Source of the DNA: Planctomycetota bacterium
Lineage (GTDB): Bacteria; Planctomycetota; Phycisphaerae; Phycisphaerales; UBA1924
Length of the DNA: 17,632 nucleotides
NCBI GenBank assembly: GCA_023434205.1
Contig: JAEYTB010000240.1
Span: 1-17,632, forward strand
Reading direction: 5' to 3'
Shown here: positions 1 through 6,595 of the stretch, piece by piece
Numbering within the stretch: the stretch's first letter is position 1
How the letters are laid out: each line of letters begins with the position of its first letter
The notes under the pieces: generated by a model
What the model saw: the letters and a program-made list of their open reading frames with translations, nothing else
Database searches by the model: none
Told to the model about the DNA's origin: nothing
Position numbers and translations under genes: made by a program

Positions 1-215
1 ACCCCGAGGACGACACCCCCTTCGACACCACCGAAGCCGTCACCTGGGAAGACGCCGTGATCGTCGCCGCCGACCGCATCAGCCCCGAGCTCATGGAAAA
101 GCTCCTCGCCGCGGCGCAAAACCAGTCCGACAAGACGCTTACAAGCAAGCCCCGCGCCGCCGCAGGCCCCGCCCCCAGCGACCCCGCCGTCCGCTGCGTC
201 CGCTGGGTCCAGTAG
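1..215 (+). CDS. C-terminal end of an unrecognised protein (partial)
   Basis: An open frame enters from the left edge (first complete codon at base 3) and stops at TAG 213-215, giving about 70 residues. It starts PEDDTPFDTTEAV and ends with VRCVRWVQ. The codon use is the same G/C-ending style as the following genes, which supports real coding sequence. The visible tail is acidic and amphipathic first, then an Ala/Pro-rich linker, then a short cationic end. I recognise no domain and see no membrane segment. It lies upstream of the secretin gene on the same strand, but a 395-bp non-coding leader separates them, so co-transcription is possible but not shown. Function cannot be assigned from this fragment. 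Confidence 0.6.
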   Translation, partial: PEDDTPFDTTEAVTWEDAVIVAADRISPELMEKLLAAAQNQSDKTLTSKPRAAAGPAPSDPAVRCVRWVQ

Positions 216-610
216 CCCCGCCCCGCGCGCTGCACGATCCATCAGGGATCGGTACGGGGTCCGGCCTCCCGCGCCGACCGTCGCGGCCTTCTGGTCCAGA
301 CTTTGCGGTGCAGGTGGGTTTGCATCCCCACCTTCGAATCAGTATCTTCCGCACTCGGCCGGAACCGTTGCGAGCCGGTAGCCATACCGACTTGCACCAG
401 GCCCGCGCGTTGCGCAGTGCGCGACGCTTGGACCTCCCGCCAGCCTCGAGCGCCGCGTAGACACCGCCGTGTGTGCAGTGTCGAATGGCGAATGGCCCGC
501 AAGGGCCGCAGGGCTGCGGGAAAGCGTGTCCCTGGCCGAAAGACGAAGCTGCCTGGAAAGCAGGCCGCGAGGCCGCGTTCCCCGCTGTTGGACGTTCCTG
601 GAGACGAAGC
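216..610 (+). other. Long non-coding leader with several hairpins upstream of the secretin gene
   Basis: No convincing gene is seen in these 395 bases. They contain a series of inverted repeats: CGATCC/GGATCG (235-240/246-251), AGGTGGG/CCCACCT (312-318/327-333), CGGTA/TACCG (376-380/385-389) and a near-perfect 21-bp palindrome centred on 417 (407-427). There is also a direct repeat CGAATGG (482-488, 489-495). The part closest to the start codon has GGCCC-GCAA-GGGCC (494-507), CAGGG/CCCTG (509-513/530-534), GCCTG-GAAAG-CAGGC (551-565) and GGCC-GCGA-GGCC (563-574). AGACGAAGC occurs twice (541-549 and 602-610), the second copy lying in the ribosome-binding region. This looks like a structured 5' untranslated region. 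No -35/-10 pair can be placed with confidence. Confidence 0.45.
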
Positions 611-3600
611 ATGCTGTACCACAACCGCTCGGTCCGTTCCCTGGTTGCCGCCGCCGGCCTCGTTGCCGCGGTGTACGCCGCACCCGTGTTCGCCCAGAGC
701 ACGCACGGTGGAACGACCGACGCTCCCAAGAGCGCCGCCGGCGCCGCCGCCATGCTCGATAAGGCCGCCGAGCTCATGACCGCCGGCAAGTTCGTCCAGG
801 CCAAGGCCGTCGTCACCGCCGTCACCCGCGACGGCGGCCTCGCCCTCGCCGACGCCGACCGCGCCCGCGCCCTCACCATCCTCAATAACGCCAACCGGCG
901 CATCAAGGGCCTCTCCCCCGTCGAGCTCTCCCTCCAGACCGCCGCCGACGGCATCGACCGCGGCGACCTCCGCGCCGCCGAGCGTCAGCTCGCCGCCGTC
1001 CTCTCCGCCCCCCAGGCCACCCGCGCCCAGGGCGACGAAGCCGCTCAAATGATGGACCGCATCAAGGCCCTCCGCTCCGACCTCGCCGCCGACGTCCCCG
1101 GCCTCATGGTCCAGGCCAAGACCGACTTCGACGCCGGCCGCTACGCCGAGTCCAAGGCCACCCTCGACCTCCTCCACCGCTCCGGTGTCGAGCTGACCGA
1201 GGTCCAGTCCGACGTGCTGGTCACCTACCAGACCCGCATCGTCGACCTCGAGAACAAGCAGGGCGCCCTCTTCCGCGCCAACGCCGGCATGATGGCCCAG
1301 CCCGGCGTGGTCCGCCCGCGCGAGCCCCAGCCCGAGCCGGCCCCCGCCGCTCCCGAGGCCCAGCCCACCAACCCCGCTCCCCAGCCCGAGCCCGCCCCCC
1401 AGCCCGAGCCGCTCCCGCCCCTCCCCGAGCCCATCGACCCGGTCCCGCAGACCCCGCCGATGACCACGCAGCCCGCTCCCGCCCCCGCGCCCGTCATCGA
1501 GCTCAACCAGCCCGAGGACCCCATCGCCCGCGCCCGCCGCCTCGAGGCCCAGGCCATCCTCGCCGAGGCCCACGCCGCCTACGACCAGGCCCGCTACAAC
1601 GAGGCCGTCAGCAAGTTCGACCGCGCCCTCACCGCCTACGCGGCGTTCCTCACCGCGGACGAGGCCAACACCGCCCGCCTCCGCGTCGCCGAGGCCCGCA
1701 CCCGCCTCGACCAGGGCACGCCCACCGACCTCACCCAGCTCGCCGAGCGGAACCGCCTCCGCCACGACGCCGCCCTCGCCATGTACCTCAACGACATGGA
1801 GCGCGCCCGCCGCGCCCTGTCCCAGGGCGACACCTCCACCGCCACCGACCTGGTCGCCTCCGCACGCCTCCAGCTCAACGGCAACCGCGAGTACTTCTCC
1901 CAGACCGAGTTCGACCGCCTCTCCGCCGACGCCGACACCCTCCGCGCCGACATCGACCGTGCCACCGCCGTCGCCATCCAGCAGGACATCGAGGCCACCA
2001 CCGCCGAGCTCGAGCGCGAGGCCCGCGCCGCCCGTGAGGCCGCCCAGCGCGACAAGCAGATCAAGATCAACGAGTCCATCGCCCGCGTCCGCGCCCTCCA
2101 GCGCGAGCTCAACTACGACGAGGCCCTCCAGGTCGTCGACCAGATCCTCTTCCTCGACCCCATCAACCCCACCGGCCTCATCCTCCGCGACGTCCTCACC
2201 GACACCCGCAACTACCGCGAGTGGTACAACATCCAGCGCGCCAAGGGCTACTCCTACCAGCACCAGGAGCTCGAGAACCAGGACGCCATCATCGCCCCCC
2301 AGGGCATCATGGCCTACCCGCCCGACTGGCCCAAGATCACCTTCCACCGCGGCGAGCCCGCCGCCTTCGCCGACGCCGAGGAAAACCGCCGCGTCCTCGC
2401 CGTCCTCCAGTCCAAGCGCATCCCCGCCAACTTCAACGACAACCCCCTCTCCGCCGTCATGTCCTACGTGGAGCAGGTTGCCAACGTCAACATGGACGTC
2501 GACTGGCAGGCCCTGGAGAGCAAGGGCATCGACCGCGAGACCCCCGTCTCCCTCAAGCTCACCAACGTCTCCATCGAGACCGTCCTCGACCGCATCATGG
2601 AGAAGGTCAGCCCAGACTCCTACAACGGCGCCGCCTGGGCCATCCAGAACGGCGTGCTCACCGTCTCCAGCCGCGAGGCCATCAACAAGAACAAGGTCCT
2701 CTCGATCTACGACATCCGCGACCTGCTGATCGAGGTCCCCGACTACGCCGACGCCCCCGAGTTCGACCTCCAGAGCGTCCTCCAGGATCAGGGCGGCCAG
2801 GGCGGCGGCGGCCAGAGCCCCTTCCGCGACGCCCAGCAGCAGGCCCCCGACCGCCGCACGCTCCAGGAGCGCACCCGCGACATCGTCGACATCATCCAGA
2901 CCAACGTCGACAGCACCGGCTGGCAGGCCAACGGCGGCGACGTCGGCGCCATCCAGGAGCTCGCCGGCTCCCTCATCATCACCAACACCCCCGCCAACCA
3001 CCGCGCCGTCCAGGGCCTGCTCCGCAAGCTCCGCGACGTCCGCAGCATGCAGATCAACGTCGAGACCCGCTTCCTGCTCGTCAGCCAGGACTTCTTCGAG
3101 CAGATCGGCTTCGACATCGACGTCTACTTCAACGCCAACAACAACCAGGTCCGCGCCGCCCGCGCCACCAACCCCAACGCCCAGGCCTCCAACTTCTTCG
3201 ACTTCGCCACCGGCGGATACCAGCAGGGCCTCTTCACCCCCGCCGGCAGCAGCGCCGCCACCTTCGCCGGCCAGCGCCCCAGCCCCCTCTCGCCCATCGG
3301 CGTGGGCAGCAACTCCCTGGGCCTCACCCAGGGCCTCACCAGCGGCGACTTCGCCAACGGCATCCTCGCCGGCGCCCCCGCCCTGGGCATCGCCGGCCAG
3401 TTCCTCGACGACATCCAGGTCGACTTCCTCATCAAGGCCACCCAGGCCGACCGCCGCACCGTCGCCCTCACCGCCCCGCGGCTCACCTTCACCAACGGCC
3501 AGACCTCCAACATCATCGTCGCGACCCAGATCGCCTTCGTCTCCGACCTCCAGCCCGTCGTCAGCGAGTCCGCCGTCGGCTTCGACCCCACCGTCGCCGC

Positions 3601-4057
3601 CGTCAACGAGGGCGTCAGCCTCATCGTCGAGGGAACCATCTCCTCCGACCGCCGCTACGTCACCCTCAACGTCTCCGCCGCCGTCTCCAAGGTCGAGGGC
3701 TTCCAGAACACCGCCATCTCCGCCGTCGCCGGCGGCCAGCTCGTCAACTCCGCCGCGACCCAGTCCTTCATCCAGCGTCCCACCACCACCGTCACCCGCG
3801 TCCAGACCACCGTCACGGTCCCCGACCAGGGCACCATCCTGCTGGGCGGCCAGCGCCTCGTGACCGAGCAGGAGGTCGAGTCCGGCGTCCCCGTCCTCTC
3901 CAAGATCCCCGTCCTCAACCGCTTCTTCAGCAACCGCATCACCAGCCGCGAAGAGCAGACCCTGCTCATTCTCCTCAAGCCCACCATCCTCATCCAGAAC
4001 GAGGAAGAGGAGCGCAACTTCCCCGGCAACACCCAGGCCTTCAGCTTCGGCGGCTGA
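611..4057 (+). CDS. TPR-repeat secretin, type II/III secretion or type IV pilus outer-membrane channel family
   Basis: A 1148-residue secretin-family protein, predicted to form an outer-membrane ring channel for secretion or pilus passage. The start at 611 is chosen because GGAG (600-603) sits 7 bases upstream and the product then begins with a clean signal peptide (about residues 1-29, ending VFAQ). The reading frame is open further upstream, but that would bury the signal peptide. Order seen: signal peptide; TPR-like helical repeats (about 40-225); a Pro/Gln/Glu-rich linker with repeated PQPEP (about 236-297); further TPR-like helices and a charged coiled coil (about 300-530); an STN/N-domain-like segment with PVSLKLTNVSIETVLDRI (about 645); then the C-terminal secretin domain (about 930-1143) with VPDQGTILLGGQ and the hallmark GVPVLSKIPVLNRFF. 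It is longer than typical GspD or PilQ (roughly 600-750 residues) because of the N-terminal TPR part. No pilotin, ATPase or pseudopilin is next to it, so the system it serves is unknown. A strong terminator ends the transcript. Confidence 0.88.
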   Translation: MLYHNRSVRSLVAAAGLVAAVYAAPVFAQSTHGGTTDAPKSAAGAAAMLDKAAELMTAGKFVQAKAVVTAVTRDGGLALADADRARALTILNNANRRIKGLSPVELSLQTAADGIDRGDLRAAERQLAAVLSAPQATRAQGDEAAQMMDRIKALRSDLAADVPGLMVQAKTDFDAGRYAESKATLDLLHRSGVELTEVQSDVLVTYQTRIVDLENKQGALFRANAGMMAQPGVVRPREPQPEPAPAAPEAQPTNPAPQPEPAPQPEPLPPLPEPIDPVPQTPPMTTQPAPAPAPVIELNQPEDPIARARRLEAQAILAEAHAAYDQARYNEAVSKFDRALTAYAAFLTADEANTARLRVAEARTRLDQGTPTDLTQLAERNRLRHDAALAMYLNDMERARRALSQGDTSTATDLVASARLQLNGNREYFSQTEFDRLSADADTLRADIDRATAVAIQQDIEATTAELEREARAAREAAQRDKQIKINESIARVRALQRELNYDEALQVVDQILFLDPINPTGLILRDVLTDTRNYREWYNIQRAKGYSYQHQELENQDAIIAPQGIMAYPPDWPKITFHRGEPAAFADAEENRRVLAVLQSKRIPANFNDNPLSAVMSYVEQVANVNMDVDWQALESKGIDRETPVSLKLTNVSIETVLDRIMEKVSPDSYNGAAWAIQNGVLTVSSREAINKNKVLSIYDIRDLLIEVPDYADAPEFDLQSVLQDQGGQGGGGQSPFRDAQQQAPDRRTLQERTRDIVDIIQTNVDSTGWQANGGDVGAIQELAGSLIITNTPANHRAVQGLLRKLRDVRSMQINVETRFLLVSQDFFEQIGFDIDVYFNANNNQVRAARATNPNAQASNFFDFATGGYQQGLFTPAGSSAATFAGQRPSPLSPIGVGSNSLGLTQGLTSGDFANGILAGAPALGIAGQFLDDIQVDFLIKATQADRRTVALTAPRLTFTNGQTSNIIVATQIAFVSDLQPVVSESAVGFDPTVAAVNEGVSLIVEGTISSDRRYVTLNVSAAVSKVEGFQNTAISAVAGGQLVNSAATQSFIQRPTTTVTRVQTTVTVPDQGTILLGGQRLVTEQEVESGVPVLSKIPVLNRFFSNRITSREEQTLLILLKPTILIQNEEEERNFPGNTQAFSFGG

Positions 4058-4080
4058 GCCTCCATGTCAGCGTCATCCAT

Positions 4081-4116
4081 CAGGGCCCGGGCACACCGCC
4101 CGGGCCCTGTTTTCTT
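4081..4116 (+). terminator. Intrinsic terminator of the secretin gene
   Basis: A perfect 12-bp stem, CAGGGCCCGGGC (4081-4092) with GCCCGGGCCCTG (4098-4109), has a 5-base loop ACACC and is followed directly by TTTTCTT (4110-4116). It begins 23 bases after the secretin stop codon. This is a textbook Rho-independent terminator on the + strand and separates the secretin unit from the STAS gene. Confidence 0.93.
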
Positions 4117-4126
4117 AGATGGGCTG

Positions 4127-4156
4127 CCGCTTTCCACCTTCCGCTTTCCGCTTTCC
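4127..4156 (+). repeat. Three copies of CCGCTTTCC upstream of the STAS gene
   Basis: CCGCTTTCC occurs at 4127-4135, 4141-4149 and 4148-4156; the last two overlap by two bases and are offset by 7. They fall where a -35 element would lie for the -10-like hexamer at 4169-4174. They could be a binding site or simply low-complexity pyrimidine sequence. Confidence 0.4.
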
Positions 4157-4168
4157 CCGTCCCCCCGC

Positions 4169-4174
4169 TAGAAT
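4169..4174 (+). promoter_or_regulatory. Possible -10 element of the STAS/anti-sigma operon
   Basis: TAGAAT matches a sigma-70-type -10 hexamer well and is one of very few AT-rich words in this GC-rich stretch. It lies 21 bases before the ATG at 4196 and just after the secretin terminator, where a new promoter is needed. No good -35 (TTGACA-like) is seen at the right distance; the CCGCTTTCC repeats occupy that place. Confidence 0.35.
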
Positions 4175-4195
4175 CGCGTCACAGGAGACCTCTGC

Positions 4196-4552
4196 ATGCC
4201 CCCCGAGTCCCGCATCCGGGTCAAGAAGCTCAACGACGTGACGCAGGTCGAGTTCCTCGACCGCAACATCTTGGACGAGGGCAACATCCAGGTCATCGGC
4301 GACGAGATCGCCGCCATCATCGACGCCACCCCCAACCCCAAGCTGGTCCTCAGCTTCGCCAACGTCGAGCACCTCTCCTCCGCCGCCCTGGGCACCCTCA
4401 TTACCATCAACAACCGCGTCCGCAGCCGCTCCGGCCAGCTGCGCCTGGCGAACATCGACCCCCAGATTTACGAGGTCTTCGCCATCACGCGACTCAACAA
4501 GCTCTTCCAGATCCACACCACCGCCGACGAGGCCGTCAAAAGCCTCGCGTAA
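4196..4552 (+). CDS. STAS-domain anti-sigma factor antagonist (RsbV/SpoIIAA-like)
   Basis: A 118-residue single STAS-domain protein, the usual size of anti-anti-sigma factors. In this family the unphosphorylated protein binds an anti-sigma kinase and frees the sigma factor; phosphorylation of a conserved serine switches it off. The conserved segment NVEHLSSAALGTLI is at 56-69. By alignment to the DSSGLG motif of SpoIIAA the phosphorylatable residue would be Ser62, with the preceding Asp replaced by Ser61. The start is supported by AGGAG (4183-4187), 8 bases before ATG. The next gene, 13 bases downstream, encodes the matching HATPase, so the two form a partner-switching pair. No PP2C phosphatase or sigma factor is in the window, so the regulated process is unknown. 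Confidence 0.88.
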   Translation: MPPESRIRVKKLNDVTQVEFLDRNILDEGNIQVIGDEIAAIIDATPNPKLVLSFANVEHLSSAALGTLITINNRVRSRSGQLRLANIDPQIYEVFAITRLNKLFQIHTTADEAVKSLA

Positions 4553-4565
4553 CCAGGGGTCTTCA

Positions 4566-4991
4566 GTGGCCCCGGCCGACCCTCATCCCCACCCCGTGCG
4601 CCTCGACCTGCCCAACGACCAGGCCGCCATCACCCGCGCCCAGGACGACCTCATCGCCGCCCTCGAGCGCGAGGGGTACCCCAAGGCCTCCCTCTTCGCC
4701 GTCCGCCTCGCCGTCCACGAGGCCGTCACCAACGCCTTCGTCCACGGCCACAAGTCCCTCCCCTCCGCCCCCGTCCACCTCGAATACACCGTCGCCCACG
4801 ACCACGCCGAGATCACCGTCAGGGACCAGGGCCCCGGCTTCAACCCCGCCGACATCCCCGACCCCACCCTCGACGAAAACCTCGAACGCGGCTGCGGCCG
4901 CGGCCTCCTCCTCATCCGCGCCTACATGACCGTCGCCGAGTACAACACGACCGGCAACGCCCTCCGCATGGTCTACAAGCGCCCGACGTAA
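4566..4991 (+). CDS. Anti-sigma regulatory factor, RsbW/SpoIIAB-type serine kinase (HATPase_c)
   Basis: A 141-residue GHKL-type ATPase. It starts with GTG at 4566, preceded by AGGGG (4555-4559) at 6 bases. ATP-binding boxes are visible: the N-box HEAVTNAFVHGH (51-62, Asn56 being the Mg-binding residue), the G1 box DQGPGF (87-92), and the G2 box GCGRGL (109-114). This is the small stand-alone form that binds a sigma factor or other target and phosphorylates its STAS partner, here very probably the product of the preceding gene. It lacks any sensor, membrane or dimerisation/phosphoacceptor (HisKA) domain, which argues against a two-component histidine kinase. Its stop lies 9 bp from the stop of the convergent lipoprotein gene. 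Confidence 0.87.
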   Translation: MAPADPHPHPVRLDLPNDQAAITRAQDDLIAALEREGYPKASLFAVRLAVHEAVTNAFVHGHKSLPSAPVHLEYTVAHDHAEITVRDQGPGFNPADIPDPTLDENLERGCGRGLLLIRAYMTVAEYNTTGNALRMVYKRPT

Positions 4992-5000
4992 GCCGGCCCA

Positions 5001-5801
5001 TCACGGGGTCGGCGCCGGTGGCGAGCCAAGCGCGTTGACCATCTCCCGGGCGCGCGCGAGCATCTCGTCGCGGAAGTCCTTGGCGCCCTGGTCATCGTCG
5101 AGGCTCCGGACGGTCATCTGACCCTCCTTGTACTCAAGGAAACACCCGGCGCTCTTCAGCTTGTAGACAGGCTCGTCGCTCCGCAGCGGGGCCGCCACGA
5201 GCGTTCCGCCCGCATCACCCAGGAACACCCGCTCGATGGGCGACTCCTCCGTCCCCGCGTTCGTCTGCACGATGAACTCGGTCCCCTCCGCGCCCACCCC
5301 GATGTACCGGGTGATCAGCACCGGCCACGGCCGCGGAATAAACCACTTCCGGTCCTTGATCGGATCGACGGAACGGATGTAGACCGTCCCCTCGTGGAGC
5401 ACGAACTCCGAGCGATCCTCAAAGCTCACGTGCTCGAGCAGCGCTGTCCTGCCGTGCCCGCCCATCGGCTCAACCTCGCCGCTCCCACGCGTGCTGAACA
5501 CGACGTCCCGTACGCGCGATTCGATCCCCGACCCCGGCGGGAACGTGAACTCAAGCCGGTACGCGCGTTCCTTGGAGTCATCCCGCTCGGACTTCTCCAC
5601 CAGCCGCACGCCGTCGAACTTCCCGGCCATGCCGACGTACCCCGCCCAGGGCTTGTCCCCGCGGAGCTCCTCGCACGCGCTCCGCAGCCGCACCGCCCCG
5701 ATGTCGCCCGCCGGCGCAGGGTTCCCGCCCGAGGCACACCCCTGCGCCAGGACAGCCCCCGCGATCAACGCCGCACCCACGCACATCCATTCTCGGCTCA
5801 T
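5001..5801 (-). CDS. Putative lipoprotein, downstream member of a tandem paralogous pair
   Basis: A 266-residue protein with an N-terminal hydrophobic signal (about 8-20) ending at LAQGC, so Cys22 is a likely but not ideal lipidation site (Ala at -3). No known domain is recognised. Residues 156-172, PRPWPVLITRYIGVGAE, followed by FIVQTN, are almost identical to the protein encoded just upstream, and both also share an ExTVY segment before it and a charged C-terminal helix. The two are therefore paralogues from a tandem duplication. The ATG at 5801 overlaps the upstream TGA (sequence TGATG on the coding strand), implying translational coupling; a GTG one codon earlier (5804) is an alternative start. 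It belongs to the kinase-lipoprotein cluster. Function is unknown; an envelope role is inferred from the signal sequence. Confidence 0.72.
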   Translation of the reverse strand: MSREWMCVGAALIAGAVLAQGCASGGNPAPAGDIGAVRLRSACEELRGDKPWAGYVGMAGKFDGVRLVEKSERDDSKERAYRLEFTFPPGSGIESRVRDVVFSTRGSGEVEPMGGHGRTALLEHVSFEDRSEFVLHEGTVYIRSVDPIKDRKWFIPRPWPVLITRYIGVGAEGTEFIVQTNAGTEESPIERVFLGDAGGTLVAAPLRSDEPVYKLKSAGCFLEYKEGQMTVRSLDDDQGAKDFRDEMLARAREMVNALGSPPAPTP

Positions 5802-6580
5802 CACGGCACCCCCAAACCTTCCGCCCTCTCCAGCACACCCTTCACCACCTGCCCGATCTCATCCCCCTCCGCCCACGTCCCCCTCGAAAGCTTCTCGCCC
5901 TTCTTGAACTCCACATACTCCCCCGCGTTGATCCGCTCCACCGGCGATTCGTAGTGCGGCTCCGACTCCAGCGCGATCCCCACCACGATCGGCCCGCCGC
6001 GGGGATGGCAGCAGATCACCCGCTCGCGGTCGGGGTCGCCCCCAACGTTCGTCTGCAGGATAAACCGGCTCGCCTCCGCACCCACCCCCACGTACCGCGT
6101 GATCAGCACCGGCCACGGCCGCGGCACGATCGCCGAATCTCCCGTCGCCTCCGACCCGCCCCCCTCGGTCGCCACGTACACCGTCTCTTCCTCAAGCTCA
6201 AAGTCCCCGCCCGGGCCGTACCGCAGCAGCTCATCCAGCGGGTCCGTGCCGCGGGCCACCGACACCAGCCGCACCGCGCCCCGCGACGCCTTCCGCGATT
6301 CACCCGCCGCGCTGTCCACCATGATCCACACCTCGGCCTGCGCCTCGGGCTTCTCAAACGAGCACAGCAGCCCGTACGCGTACGGCGCCGTCCCCGGCGT
6401 GCCCAGCGTCGAGATCACCCGGTACTGCACCGGCTTGCGGTACGAGGACATGTACGCGTGCCAGTTGCTCGACTGCGGACCGCCAGGGCCTGACGGACGG
6501 CCCCCCGCGCGGCAGCAGCACCCGCTCACCATCCCCGCCCCAACCACCACCGCAAGAACACAGGCCAGTGCGCGCTTCAT
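5801..6580 (-). CDS. Putative lipoprotein, upstream member of a tandem paralogous pair
   Basis: A 259-residue predicted lipoprotein. The signal sequence MKRALACVLAVVVGAGMVSGC has a good lipobox (V18-S19-G20-C21), followed by two more Cys and a Gly/Pro-rich linker. The body contains ETVYVAT (132-138) and PRPWPVLITRYVGVGAE (153-169) with FILQTN, shared with the next gene. No enzyme motif is recognised. It starts 15 bases after the stop codon of the membrane Ser/Thr kinase and overlaps the start of its paralogue, so the three genes are very likely one operon. A shared envelope or signalling role with the kinase is an inference from this layout only. The paralogue pair has diverged outside the central motif. 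Confidence 0.74.
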   Translation of the reverse strand: MKRALACVLAVVVGAGMVSGCCCRAGGRPSGPGGPQSSNWHAYMSSYRKPVQYRVISTLGTPGTAPYAYGLLCSFEKPEAQAEVWIMVDSAAGESRKASRGAVRLVSVARGTDPLDELLRYGPGGDFELEEETVYVATEGGGSEATGDSAIVPRPWPVLITRYVGVGAEASRFILQTNVGGDPDRERVICCHPRGGPIVVGIALESEPHYESPVERINAGEYVEFKKGEKLSRGTWAEGDEIGQVVKGVLERAEGLGVP

Positions 6581-6595
6581 CCTGCCCCCGTGCGG

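Noticed and set aside
473..610. N-terminal extension of the secretin from an ATG at 473
   Set aside because: It would place 46 charged residues in front of a good signal peptide. ATG 611 has GGAG at 7 bases, and the 473-610 stretch is rich in hairpins as expected for a leader.
471..610. c-di-GMP-I (GEMM) riboswitch in the secretin leader
   Set aside because: A GNRA-loop hairpin suggested it, but the conserved core around GGGACGCAAAGCC and the GGCAAACC segment are not found.
1318..1500. Tandem DNA repeat array in the secretin gene
   Set aside because: The repetition is at the protein level (PQPEP-like linker) and arises from CCC/GAG/CAG codons with irregular spacing; it is part of the coding sequence, not a separate repeat element or CRISPR.
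242..3001. A 919-codon open frame on the - strand antisense to the secretin gene
   Set aside because: Its translation is a low-complexity Val/Gly/Leu/Asp/Glu string, expected from the complement of GCC/CTC/GAC-rich codons. The + strand gene has a signal peptide, family motifs and a ribosome-binding site.
2221..4929. A 902-codon + strand frame spanning the secretin, terminator, STAS and HATPase genes
   Set aside because: It is Arg/Pro/His-rich low complexity, crosses a strong terminator, and is out of frame with three genes that have clear motifs.
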